The notes beneath the pieces were generated by a model. That model was given only the letters and a program-made list of their open reading frames with translations, made no database searches and was not told the origin of the DNA. A DNA stretch of 64,000 nt, from assembly GCA_037953745.1 (NCBI GenBank), contig JBAKBP010000701.1:186001-250000 (forward strand), written 5' to 3'. Below, one piece after another: positions 45,003 to 56,109 of the stretch. The translations under genes and the position numbers were made by a program. Origin of the DNA: Lithodes maja. Taxonomy: Eukaryota; Arthropoda; Malacostraca; Decapoda; Lithodidae. How positions within the stretch are numbered: position 1 is the first letter of the stretch; each line of letters opens with the position of its first letter.

Positions 45003-45949
45003 ATGGCAACTATTCCTATTCAGGTATTCTACGAAGAAGGCAAGGATTTGGGTCTGACTAATCAGTCTTTGACGGAATATGTACAGTCCCGTAAAGATGA
45101 GGAACGGGAGAACCGTTGGCTTGTAAGAGAGGAAGCACAGGCGGTGCGTGACCATGAGCGAGCCATGGCTGAATATCAAGCTGCAGCAACAGCAGCATCA
45201 GCAGCTGAAGCCGAACGTGAACACACACGTCAGCTTGAACTGATTCAGACTGGGTCTCGGTACCATGGGTCTGGTGAGGCTTCGAGGGTCCTGCCTCGTA
45301 TCAAGCTTCCTATGTACAAGGAGGGTGAAGACATAGAGCCTTTCATTCATAGGTTCGAACGTTCCTCTGACAAATATAATCTTGATGCCACTATGAAGAG
45401 CTGCAGTTTTTGTCCTTGTTTGATGGTCGTGCTCTGTCCCTTCTGCATCGTCTGGGTGACAACAGGTGCACCTACGACGGGATGAAAGACACCTTGTTGG
45501 AGGCGTATGGTCTAACATCTCAGGCGGCTAGGACGCAGTATCTTCAGGCTATGTTGGGGGAGAAGGAGACAGCTACGCAGTATCTCGCAAGGCTAGAGGG
45601 TTACCTGGATGTTTGGGTGAAGAAAGACCAGACCCCTGACACCAGGGATGGTCTGAGAGATCTCATGCTGCGAACCCAGTTTGAGAAGTCTGCTCCCACT
45701 GAACTGGTTGCACAGTTCAAAATAAATAAGGTAAAAACAGTTCAGGGTATGGCAGCTGAGGCTGACGCCTTCTTTGAAGCCCACGGGTGTCAGAGGAGGA
45801 AGACCTGGCACATAGGTAAAGAAAACCAGGTTTCCTCTGAGACGGCCAAGCAGCAGGTACCGGTAAATCCAAAGGGTCAAGGTAAGTCTCACGCTCAACC
45901 CACTCACACTCAGACTAACCAGTTTCGGGAATCAAATGCATCAGGTTAA
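45003..45949 (+). pseudogene. Ty3/gypsy gag
   Basis: ATG at 45003 (CAGCAATGGC). The N-terminal quarter is a charged, Ala-rich coiled coil (EEREN, EYQAAATAASAAEAERE). A capsid-like region follows (LPMYKEGEDIEPFIHRFE, then ALSLLHRL, YDGMKDTLLEAYGL), typical of gypsy Gag with a SCAN-like fold. A one-base frameshift lies near 45400. The expected C-terminal CCHC zinc knuckle is not seen before the stop at 45947-45949; only a single Cys-containing stretch (CQRRKTW) remains. Gag would form particles around element RNA. Confidence 0.75.
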
Positions 45950-46099
45950 AGCAACACAGGTCGGTGGAGATCTTGGGGAGGCCGTCAGCAGGATTCTGCA
46001 GCTGCGAATCAGGTCACAGAACAGGATAAAACTCAGGCTGTAACACATGATCCAGGCCATGATTTATGACTAGGGCTAGTATCGGGTTCTGCCAGTTTA

Positions 46100-47540
46100 C
46101 TTGGTAGTCAGACTAGGTTCCTTGTCCAGCCAGGTACTGTAGGTGGGGTGTCGGTCGAATTGCTGAGGGACAACGGGTCTTCGGGTTGCATTGTGCGTGA
46201 CTCCTTGGTAGGTGACAACCAGTTCACAGGTAAGTGGATCCACGTCCGCATGATCGATGGTACCGTGGTGACTGTTCCCGAAGCTTGTGTAGAGGTCGAC
46301 TCCCCATTCTTCTCAGGTTGGACGATTGCAGCAGTGATGAAGGATCCTATATATGATTTTATTGTCGGAAATATCCCAGGTGCTAGTTTTGGCCCCAGAA
46401 ATGACATAGCGACGCAAACAGGTGCGGCGGCAGTTACCAGGAATGCTGCTAAGGTAAGTTCTAAGCCATTGTCCATCTCGACTTCCACAGAGCTTGCCCA
46501 GAGTCACGATGTTGTTCAAGAGCAGCAGTCGGACAAGACATTGGGTAGTGTTCGAGAAAAGTTGGAGAAAGGCATAGTCTTAGAAGCTCATGGTCGTAAG
46601 TTTAAGTTTGCTCGCAAGAAGGGTCGGATCTACCGGGTCGTACAATTTTCCAACGGTGAGGAACAGTGGCAGTTTGTGGTCCCAAAGAAGTACCGTGAGG
46701 CAGTGGTTAAGCTAGGACATGAGCCCGCGCTCGGAGGTCACATGGGTAAACAGAAAACAGGAACGAGTTCAGGTAGAGTTTTACTGGTCTGGCATATCAG
46801 CAGATGTCCATAGGTGGATCCGTTCATGCGATGTGTGCCAGAAGACTTGTAACCGAGGTAGTGTCAAGCCTGCATTGCTCAAACCTTTGCCTATTATTTC
46901 TAGTCCCTTCGAACGAGTTGCGGTCGACATTGTAGGTCCAATCAACCCTAGAGCCAGTAACAGAGCAAGGTATATACTTACTCTGGTCGATTTCGCGTCA
47001 AGGTGGCCCGAGGCTGTGGCGCTGAAGGATATCGAGACAACCACAGTTGCCGAGGCCATGCTAGAGATATTCTGTAGGGTAGGTATTCCCAAGGAAGTGT
47101 TGAGTGACAGGTGTACACAGTTCACTTCTGGAATGATGGAGGAGGTACTCCGGTTATTGTCTGTCAAGGGTCTTAGGACAACACCGTACCATCCACAGTG
47201 TAACGGCCTTTGTGAGAGGTTCAATGGAACTTTGAAAAAAATGTTGCGGCGGATGACGGCTGACCAACCAAAGGAGTGGCCTCGCTTCATTGCCCCATTG
47301 CTCTTTGCGTACCGGGAGGCTCCCCAGAGTTCACTCAAGTTCTCTTCCTTTGAGTTAGTCTATGGGCGTGTAGTTCGTGGCCCATTACAAGTCTTGAGGG
47401 AACTTTGGGATGATGAGGTACACGACACTGAGGTAAAAACCACCTATACATATGTTCTTGATCTTGCAGAGAGGCTACAATCTACATGTGACTTAGCTAG
47501 GCAGGAATTGACCAAGGCACAGGAGGTTCAAAAGTGCTAT
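46100..47540 (+). pseudogene. Ty3/gypsy protease and integrase (5' part of pol)
   Basis: A retropepsin-like region with LLRDNGSSG (D-N-G where D-T/S-G is expected) and DFIVGNIPGA. Next comes the integrase HHCC domain (H in GHEPALGGHMG, C in CDVCQ), then the core with D (VAVDIVGP), D (VLSDRCTQF, usually SDQGTQF) and E (CERFNGTLKK). A frameshift lies near 46755. The reading frame reaches 47540, where DIRS-c interrupts the integrase C-terminus; it continues at 56464. The altered protease triad and frameshift indicate an inactive copy. Confidence 0.85.
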
Positions 47541-47847
47541 TTATTAGTGGCCCCTCCATCATTGACGATTATGCCTATTGCATAAGGCACCCTCTTCAAA
47601 CACTCATCCGCCGTAGTTTGAATCTACCGCGCAGAGCATAAAAAATTGAGGAGCCTTCATCATGAGCGCACGCAACCTCACTCATGGTTCAGTCATTATG
47701 AAATTGGGTTCTCACTACGAAAAAACTTCGTAACAAATAAAAAACAAAAAGAAAATAAGAATAACTATTCATAAGCTTTCCATATAATCGTGGATGTACT
47801 TGTGTGGATCTTTGACCAGACGCTGACTCAGGCGTCATTCTTCCTTC
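47541..47847 (+). repeat. DIRS-c left inverted terminal repeat
   Basis: About 307 bp from TTATTAGTGGCCCC to TTCTTCCTTC. The inverted counterpart is at about 56110-56400. Confidence 0.88.
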
Positions 47848-49495
47848 TCTGCTCTGCGCTCAACCTACCCGGACGTGCCTCGCCACGCTCCGCTGGTTCC
47901 GCATTTGCTGCGTCCCTAGTGAGTTTTTTCTCCTTTATTTACTCCGGGATGTATCGAGTAAGGTTAGGATATGCGTAGCAGGAGTGTCCTGGGCGGGTTG
48001 CCCGCAGTGCAGTGTATTTTAGGTCGTGTGTTTGGGACATCTATTTCGGGTGTACCCTTGTGGTCCCATGGTGGACGCGTGAAACGTTTGCGCGGTTAGC
48101 TAGCTTTGTGATGTAGGCGGCTTTCACTATGCGTTATTAGGCTTCTTCTTATCTTTCTGATGAAGTAGCTTGTTCTTTTCTCTGACGTTCCCAGTGTAAT
48201 TTTCTTCACTTACTGAATTTTTTTCTGGGTCCCGAATCAGTTCTTCCCTTTGCCGGGAATTTTGTGCTACATTGGTGTGTTGACGGTGGTTCCTGTTGTG
48301 ATATGATTCAGTGCTTTTTGTTTATATTACGACATGATTACATATTATTTCCGTCTGCTTAGGCCTAGCCAGCCTCTCGTAGCTTTGCCACATGTACAAG
48401 TGTTATTGATTTATGTTATAAATATGTACTACTGTGTCATGTGTGTCCTGGTTTAGTTGTGTATTGGCTAATTCCACGGACTATTTGCGTGTCCTGGATT
48501 AGTTGTGTATTGGCTAATTCCACGGACTAATTGTGTGTCCTGGGTTAGTTGTGCTTTGGCTAATTCCACGGTCTATTTGGTGTGTTCAGATTGAATCTGG
48601 ACGGGGTGGGTTGCCTTTTCCGGTGGGTTTTCTCGGTTACACCGTGAAAACCCGGCTGATTGCTGTGTTTTTAATCACGCGTGGTTAAAAAAGGCTTGTT
48701 TTCCCCGGCGAGTGGTGGCTTGAGGCTCTCCAGGACTGTGTCTCTGTGGTGGAGCCTGTGTTCAGGCTGACTGTGTTTCCCGGCGGGATGGCTTTACCCA
48801 TTTAACTAAGTGTTCAAGCGGACACTTGTTGAGTTTAGTTTTTCCCGGTTTTGCAAAGCCAGTAAAACTAGGCTGTTTGTTGATTGGTCTTTCCTCCCCG
48901 GCGATCTTTTGCAAAGAAGTGGGGATAGGAACAATTGGGGTTAACGTTATAAATTTAAATTCACACCCGGCGGTTGCACCTTGGGAGGGTGGGATTAACG
49001 GATTTGCAATTCAGTATAGTTGACCAGACCTATTGAGGGATACGTTAAAGTATCGCCGCCTTCGACATACGGCGATCTAGGACGCTTCGGGAGAAGTCAG
49101 ATCCAGCATTTAAGACAGGCTTCCCAGTTTTTGATCTGCGAGATAATATGGGGGCCGGCGTCTTTTTATGGGTTTTCCAGTAAAACTTAGCAAACACCAC
49201 TGGGAAGACTGCGTCATTTATAAAAGCCATGCTGGTCTTTATATCATGTCAGAGGATATTCGTAAATCTTTTGTACAGGTTAAGATATTCTGAAATCTTT
49301 ACTTATGAACCTCCCGCGTAGCGAGCTGTAATCGTTACCCGGCGGGTTATTTAACACTTGTGTTCGAACATGTTGGTGTAGCCTTATGAGCATTAATTCC
49401 TGGAAATTTTCTTTTTTCCAGGGCAGAGTTCTGGCGGGTCTATAGAGAACCTGGAGTAAACCCGGGGGTGGGTTAGTTTTCCACCAGTCTCTGTC
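47848..49495 (+). other. DIRS-c leader
   Basis: 1.65 kb of noncoding DNA before gag. It holds three roughly 52-bp tandem units (about 48441-48590), more than a dozen CCGGCG-centred motifs, and a pyrimidine stretch plus CAG (TTTTCTTTTTTCCAG near 49420) that resembles a 3' splice site upstream of the gag ATG. Confidence 0.65.
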
Positions 49496-52198
49496 ATGGC
49501 TGCCCTCGACCCTGTTTTTGCTTTGTGTGTTTCACCCTCCTGTTCAGGTATCCCTATCTTTGCACACACTCTTTGCATTAGATGTGTTAAATGTTTAGAT
49601 CGCTCAAGGGGTTTGTGGGTGACGCAGAACTGTACCTTCTGTACTCAATTGAGTAATAAAGTATTGCGAGACAATGATAGACCCGCGGCGGTCGCTTTGC
49701 GGGAGGTCAGGCAGCTGTTGTCCACTTATGCTACCACAGTGGCTCATAAAGCCCTTCAATGTGATAACGTAATTCTTTGGGATAAATTACTTATTGAGCA
49801 CCCCCCTATTAAACGTACCCCTTCTAAATCTAGAGTAATTGTACGAAAGTCGGCAGAGACTGGGCAGGGTACAGCACTTACTCCAGCCCCCGGCACATCT
49901 AAGAGACCTTGTGAACCTACGCCCCCGGTGACAGCCTCCACGTCACGGGCGCGGTCCAGGTCCAGGTCGCCCCTCAGACAACAGCCGCTTAGTCACTCTT
50001 CTTCACCGGCGAGGAAGAAGAGCAAAGAGGAGAAGTCCAAGAGCAGTTCTAGTGATAGATCTGAGAAGTCCAAGAGCAGTTCTAGTGATAGATCTAAGTC
50101 ACACCGAAGCCACAAATCTTCCAGGAAAGATTCTCATGAACGAAAGGCCTCCCGGCGTTCGCCGGAGCCTCGTGCCTCACTTTCTGCCTCTACTTCCGAC
50201 GTATCTAATGTCCAATCTGATGGGGCGGGAGTGGAGTCAGAGACTGTGGTGGGGGTGTTACCGGCGGACAGGTTACCAATGGATATTATAAACTTAGAAT
50301 TAGAGAGTTCTGTGGGCAGTTCTCGCCCTCTAGAAGGGTCTAGTGGGGGCTTAGTGGTTGATGGGGTAACTGACCCCCAAGGGAGTTCAGGCCAAGGCCT
50401 GGGTGTGTGGAGGTATTCCCAACCATGGAATGAAGGCCCACGTCGGGTTCAGGAAACACAGGTAATGGCGGACTTCCACCGGGACGCTGCGATCCCATCA
50501 TCCATTCCAGACTTAACATGGCAACATGAAGGGGTCCCGGCTTCGGCGGAATCCTCTCATGATGGGCCAGATGACAAGGATGAGGTGTCTATAATCTCTG
50601 ACATGGAGGTGCAGGAGTCGGGTTCAGTTTTAGACGACTCACAGAATAGGAATGATTCACCTCTTAGTTCTTCATCTGCTAAATTTGTCACGGCGGAGGA
50701 AATAGATGGGTTATTAGCTACTGCTCTAACGAAAAATTTTGGCCAGCAGCCGGAGACTCCTACAGTGGACCTGGGAGCTTCCATGACAATTTCAAGTGTT
50801 CGGCCTCTGACTACTTCCATTGCTTTAACTCAGATTCCGCACCCTCCTTCTGTATCACCTACTATGGTCACTAGGCCTGCTTTGGCGGCACTGACTACTT
50901 CAAGTGTAAGGGTAGTAGCGGATGTGAATCCTTCCCCTTTAGATAAAGCACCATTAAGAAAGGTAGCTATGCCCCTTTTATACGGTCCAGATGATTCATG
51001 GGTACAAATGGTCCCAACTAAGCCAGAGGTAGCACAGCCCACTTTGTCAGGGGAACTTCCAGTGCCACGAGAGTGGGTAATCCAAGGAAATAAATCTAGA
51101 AAGTTACGAGCTTTAGATATTGTGGGTAATGTACTTGATGTGAATATTAAGGCCATTCCTAACTATTATCACCATGCCTATTTTGTGTATACAGCTACAC
51201 CTGCACTACCCCCTGCATCAGCTTCAAAACTGTTTTCTGACTGGACCAAGCATGACGGTTTTAATGATATAAAAGCACTGTCAGCTCTCACTCCAGAATT
51301 AGATTTACAAACGGTCACAGACACAGCCGCTAATCCAGTTTTGAAGGTGGGGCAGTTGGGTCCGGGACCTTGGGTGGAATGGGAGGTAGAGGCTCAGAAC
51401 TTTGTGACCACCTTCACCTCAAAATCTTCGCACCAAATTCCTCAGGACAGCCATTCTTGGTTCTCTCTGCCAGTCTTCTCTGCCGGCGGAGTTCCATCTG
51501 CTTTGTTTGCATTTTTAGCTGCCCCCAAAATCAATCTATGCGAACTTAAAGATCCTTTCACTACACCTTCCCCAGCTCACCTAGACCGGGAGTTTAGGCT
51601 ACGGGGGAAGGCGTATAGACTTTTTTCCCAATACATTGTTATGCACCAGGTGGCGAAGTCTATGCTAAGATCTACTCAGGCAATCGCGGACGCGGATGTC
51701 AGAAGATCAATTCAACTATCTCGATGTTTACTCCTTCAGACTTCTATTCAGTCGTTGGGGGATATCCGTACAGCCTTGCTCGAGGCGGTGCGGGCGAGAC
51801 AGGATCTTAGGATGTCCCTGGTGAGGAAACTTCCTGATAGAATTGCGAACCAGGTGGTCATGTCGCCGGTGCTAACTCCCTCTTTAATGTCCCGTGATGT
51901 GTGGAGAACTGTATTTAACATGGCTCAGGCCTTTAAGCACAGTCCCGCCCCTTCTAAGAAACCTGCTTTTAACTTTCCCAAACCCAAGCCAGTCGCAAAA
52001 GCTCAGCCGGGTGGGTCAAAGCCCTTTCATCTACCTAAGTCCTCTTCCCCCCAAGGTCAGTACATGTATAAACAAGGAAAGTTTGCAGGTCATAAAGGAC
52101 GAAGGTATAACAGACCGGGTCAGGGCCCGTCTTCTGCCAACGCCGGCCAGTCGGCTAAGCATCCACCACCACCACCACCACCACCATCAAAAAACTAA
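49496..52198 (+). CDS. DIRS gag, 900 residues
   Basis: An uninterrupted frame. Residues 1-60 hold a Cys-rich cluster (CSGIPIFAHTLC, CVKC, CTFC). Residues about 150-240 are a Ser/Arg/Lys-rich segment with SRSRSRS-type runs and a duplicated KSKSSSSDRS unit. The middle is acidic and Ser-rich (EVSIISDMEVQESG). The C-terminal third is conserved with the DIRS-b half, and the end is basic with a poly-Pro run. The role (RNA binding and particle formation) is inferred from position and family. The RS-like segment resembles splicing-factor tails. Pol starts 36 nt after the stop in another frame. Confidence 0.88.
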   Translation: MAALDPVFALCVSPSCSGIPIFAHTLCIRCVKCLDRSRGLWVTQNCTFCTQLSNKVLRDNDRPAAVALREVRQLLSTYATTVAHKALQCDNVILWDKLLIEHPPIKRTPSKSRVIVRKSAETGQGTALTPAPGTSKRPCEPTPPVTASTSRARSRSRSPLRQQPLSHSSSPARKKSKEEKSKSSSSDRSEKSKSSSSDRSKSHRSHKSSRKDSHERKASRRSPEPRASLSASTSDVSNVQSDGAGVESETVVGVLPADRLPMDIINLELESSVGSSRPLEGSSGGLVVDGVTDPQGSSGQGLGVWRYSQPWNEGPRRVQETQVMADFHRDAAIPSSIPDLTWQHEGVPASAESSHDGPDDKDEVSIISDMEVQESGSVLDDSQNRNDSPLSSSSAKFVTAEEIDGLLATALTKNFGQQPETPTVDLGASMTISSVRPLTTSIALTQIPHPPSVSPTMVTRPALAALTTSSVRVVADVNPSPLDKAPLRKVAMPLLYGPDDSWVQMVPTKPEVAQPTLSGELPVPREWVIQGNKSRKLRALDIVGNVLDVNIKAIPNYYHHAYFVYTATPALPPASASKLFSDWTKHDGFNDIKALSALTPELDLQTVTDTAANPVLKVGQLGPGPWVEWEVEAQNFVTTFTSKSSHQIPQDSHSWFSLPVFSAGGVPSALFAFLAAPKINLCELKDPFTTPSPAHLDREFRLRGKAYRLFSQYIVMHQVAKSMLRSTQAIADADVRRSIQLSRCLLLQTSIQSLGDIRTALLEAVRARQDLRMSLVRKLPDRIANQVVMSPVLTPSLMSRDVWRTVFNMAQAFKHSPAPSKKPAFNFPKPKPVAKAQPGGSKPFHLPKSSSPQGQYMYKQGKFAGHKGRRYNRPGQGPSSANAGQSAKHPPPPPPPPSKN

Positions 52199-52233
52199 AG
52201 TCTCTCTCACTCCCAGGGCCGGTCTAACGGCGG

Positions 52234-54119
52234 GTGGATCAGAGGGTAGTACAGCCGGCGAACCCTTGTCTGCTAACTGGGTCGTTCTGGACGTGTCACC
52301 GCGCATGGCCATTAAATACTTGGGCGAGGATGGTGGCACGCAAAGGCATCACCTGGCAGTGGCTCCGGCGACCTCGTTTACATCAGCTGACAAAGGCAAA
52401 TTTAGTTTCATTAGAGGTGGAGTCACTGATCCGAGAAATGATCGCCAAGAATGTCATCATCCCGGTTCCTCAAAATTACCCAGTCTTTACATCCAAACTA
52501 TTTCTAGTGCCCAAAAGGGACAGTGTTCAGATGAGACCAGTCATAGACCTGTCTTATCTGAACCTCCATATTCACAACGTGTCCTTCAGGATGCTGACAG
52601 TGAATTAAATCAGGCTAACACTTCCGCCGGGAGGATGGATGTGTTCTTTAGACCTGACAGACGCGTATTGGCACGTCTCGGTAAACAAAAGATTTCAACG
52701 GTTTCTGGCCTTACGAATAATGCATCAGACTTATGTCTTTCAGAGGATGCCGTTTGGATTGAACCTAGCACCTCGCTTATTCACGAAATTAGTCCGGCAA
52801 GCCCTGATGCCCTTGTTAGAGCAAGGGATCAGGATTTTGTGGTATCTAGACGACTCTCTAGTGGTGGCAGAGACGGAACAATTATGCATCAATCATGTCA
52901 ACATAACATTAAATCATGTCAAATCTCTAGGATTCAAGGTAAACCTGGTAAAGTCAAACCTGGTTCCCTCACGAGTAGTTCAGTGGATAGGGCTGGTTTG
53001 GGACACAGCTACTCTCACTCTGAGTCAGAGTGTGGACAATCGAAACAGATTTCGCAGGAAATTGTTTCTGTTCCTTCACAGTCTGACTATGACACAGAGA
53101 ATCTGGGAGTTTCTGGTCGGCTCTCTCAACTGGATTCAACTAACTGTAAAGTTGGGCCGGTTGAAAGTCAAACGTTTAATATTGGAAGGCAACAATGTTT
53201 TCCACTATTGCCGGCGGAAAAATTATGGCCCATACTAAAATTAATCCACAACTTACTAGCGGTCTGGGCGAAGAGGGAAACGTTGCACTCAGTAATGTCA
53301 TGGACCTCTCCTCCGCCAATGGTAGGGGTAGACACGGATGCGTCAGGAACGATAGGTTGGGGCTTTCAGTCAAACCAAGGGCACCAGGGTCAAGGGCTTT
53401 GGTCCCATTTAGAAATCTCCCACATCAATGTCAAAGAATTACTAGTCCCCTTATATTTCCTTCAGGCTCACGGCTCTACTTTACGGGGCAAGTCGGTGGC
53501 CTTCAGAATGGACAATCTGAATGCGGTGCACTGTATTCAGAAACAAGGGTCAACGAGATCTCGGAAGTTGCTAAACGTGTCAGAAAAGATTTTTATTCTA
53601 GCCAACAGGCTGGACATTCATCTTCACGCATCTTATCTCCCAGGCGTAGCAAACGTCTGGGTAGACGCTCTGTCTCGGAGACAGAGCACAACAGTAGAAT
53701 GGGCGCTCAAGCAAACCATTTTCGACCAAATGATTGCGGAGCCTTACCATCCACAAGTGGATTTGTTTGCGTCAGAGGAGACTCACAAACTCCCACTGTA
53801 CCTCACCCGCCGGACGATAACGCCGGCGGGCGGGCCAGACGCACTGGTGACAGACTGGAACAGGTGGAGTTCCATTAATCTGTTTCCGCCGCCAGACGCG
53901 TCTCTAATGTGCCACGTAGTAAACAAACTACAGGATTATCGGGGCATAGTCTCGCTAATCGCGCCCCTGTGGCCGGTGCAGTTGTGGTACCAGCAATTGA
54001 AAACGTGGTGCCCGCACCCGGTGTCACTCCCGGTCGGGTTTTTCCACTTAGACACAATTGGCAACCTAGAGACCTCGCTGACTTTTACATTATGGACATT
54101 CAGGAGGCCAAGTGGCTAG
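52234..54119 (+). pseudogene. DIRS-c pol: RT, RNase H and C-terminal domain
   Basis: The same domains as 13161-15047: RT with VPKRDS, DLTDAYWHV, MPFGLNLAP and YLDD, then RNase H (VDTDASG, NVKELL, RMDNLNA, DALSRR). Damage is specific. CAA became TAA at 52606-52608, and one T is missing from a T-run near 53195, shifting RT relative to RNase H. The Ala-Asp of the last RNase H motif is Val-Asp here, but the Asp is kept. The post-RNase H region continues to 54119 and overlaps the recombinase frame. Confidence 0.88.
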
Positions 54120-55061
54120 CACCATATGGTAGAGACGTGACCAATAAATTCATGAATCAATATACCCAGTCTACAAAGCGACAGTATCAATCGCATTGGC
54201 AAGCCTTTACTTCTTGGATTCTTAGAACAGAACAAACTGTGCCCTCGGTGGCTTTGGTTTTTAATTATTTAAATTATCTGTTCGAGCAGAAACGTTTATC
54301 TGTAGAAACGTTAAAAAATCACTTAACAGCCATTTTTGGACCTTACCGGTCTCACCATACCAGTCGCGGAGGAAACAGGCTTTATGAGGGCATGTTTTAA
54401 ACTCCGCCCACCTCCCCGTCAGCTCATGCCTACCTGGTCTCTGGACAAAGCATTGTCGTTACTTCATTCCCGTCTGTACCAACATACTGCAGATTTTACA
54501 TTACTTTTAAAAAAGGCAGTATTCCTTATGGCTTTGGCTACCGGGAACAGAGTATCTGAGCTGGTGGCGATGAGCAACACACCTAATTGCCTCAGGTTTG
54601 GTAGGCTTAATGAGTGTATTCACATTGCACCTTCCCCAGAGTTCATAGCCAAGAATGAGCACAGTGAACACATGTTTTCAGAGTTCACGGTGCCGGCGTT
54701 GAAAAGGGGAAAGGTGCACCATAATTTATGTCCAGTGCAAGCTCTAACCAAATATTTGAGAGTGGCACCTCTAAATCACCAGGGTGCTTTATGGGTAGCA
54801 AGTACGGGTAAACGCTTGATGAAACGTAAACTGGCTTCTCTCTTGGTCGAGGTCATTAAAGAGAGTAATCCCGGCGTTGTGGGTAGGGCCCACGATTTAT
54901 GCAAGTGGGCAGCCTCTTTACGTTTCCTTAAACAAAATTCGGTTGAAGATATTACGTCCACACAGTTGTGGGCCTCTAATCATACGTTTTTGACTCGATA
55001 CCTTTCAGTAGCTCTAGACAAACCTTCCTTGCCATGTATAGCTTTAAGGCAGAGGGTCTAG
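53907..55061 (+). pseudogene. DIRS-c tyrosine recombinase
   Basis: The N-terminal core is in one frame to about 54330 (NQYTQSTKRQYQSHW); the catalytic domain is in another from about 54336 to 55061. Arg I is in GNR (54543-54551). The H-x-x-R box reads HDLC (54891-54902): the codon CGC found in N1 and N2 is TGC here. A Tyr region (TRYLSVALD) follows. With Arg II missing as well as the frameshift, this copy should be catalytically dead. The enzyme integrates circular DIRS DNA by strand exchange. Confidence 0.85.
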
Positions 55062-55088
55062 GTAGCCCCTAAGTCACTTATTGTTTAA

Positions 55089-55392
55089 CTCCCCCAGACA
55101 TATTATGTTCCAGTAAGTCCAAGGAGGCGGGAGCCCCAGGATCATTGCCACTGCCTCTCACTACACTCACAACAACACTGCGGCCGTTAGAATTATCGCA
55201 GGAGGCTGAGGTTGCCACCAACGGTTTTATCGTATGGTAACTTATCGGACTTACTGAGCTCATATGACGCAAAATTGCATCATAAACTTATTGGAGTGGT
55301 ATAGAGATAAGTCCAAATGACGCGATCGCGTCATATGAGTTTTTGGTGGACTTATTCATATGACCCGATCGCGTCATATATGTCGCAAGGAG
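55089..55392. mobile_element. TTAA-flanked MITE with palindromes
   Basis: 304 bp between TTAA copies (55085-55088 and 55393-55396). The ends match as CTCCNNNNGACATAT inverted repeats. N1 has a single TTAA at the same point (10321-10324), a clean empty site. The interior has repeated palindromes around GACGCGATCGCGTC. TTAA fits piggyBac or Kolobok; the ends do not settle which. Confidence 0.8.
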
Positions 55393-55396
55393 TTAA

Positions 55397-55942
55397 TTTC
55401 AAGAAAAGGGGGGGGGGGGGTGCAGTCAGTGTAACATAGGACACCCTAGACTCCGCCGGAGTATGTGAGCTGTGATACTGTTTATGGGTGTTGTGATATG
55501 AAAATTTCTCTGTACTATTCATTACAGGAAATTGTGCTTGTACAATTGTAGTACAAACAACAGTGTTGTTGTAAGTAGTTTTTGGCTGTGAAGCAATCTA
55601 ATTTTAAGCATTGGATATATTTTGCAAGATATATCCACTAGTTTTATGGGGTTTATATGTGCACATGTAAACTTATAAATTTTTATTTTTTCACCACTTA
55701 TTTTAAGTGGGGTGCCTTATTAACTGGCGGATCTGTACTCAGAATCTCAGAGTTAACCCTTTTTTATCAAGCAGGCTTCTTTGAAGCACGCTCCTGCTTG
55801 TACCCCCTTTTTGTATATATGTGCTGCGCCAAAATATATATCTTTTCGAAGTAAGAATACTATGTGGTTGTTTGATTATCTGCTTTTGCTAGAGTTATGA
55901 TATGATTTCGAATGTCCCCCTCCAGTCTTAGATATCAGGCAT
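55397..55942 (+). other. DIRS-c noncoding right region
   Basis: Colinear with 10325-11001 of N1, including the G-run (about 55410-55421) and the CCACTTATTTTAAGTGG hairpin. No gene. Confidence 0.65.
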
Positions 55943-56045
55943 AATCGTCAATGATGGAGGGGCCACTAATAAATTATAGGTTTGACTCCTGTAAGGAGAT
56001 AAAGAAAATCTAATATTTAGTAGTGGCCCCGTAATCATTGACGAC
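55943..56045 (+). repeat. DIRS-c internal complementary region
   Basis: The first half (to CCACTAATAA at about 55972) is the reverse complement of the element's left end. The second half (TTATAGG... to CATTGACGA) is the reverse complement of its right end. Together they equal the junction of a circularised element, as proposed for DIRS-1 replication. Confidence 0.9.
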
Positions 56046-56109
56046 TGGGACCCTCCCGACCTTCCCCTTCCCATTCGTTGATGTATTAAGGATTTTGGTT
56101 TACTTGATA

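Noticed and set aside
51894..53190. A single 741-residue DIRS protein starting at 51894
   Set aside because: Before about 53190 this frame overlaps gag and RT out of phase. Only the part after the T-run deletion is genuine pol.
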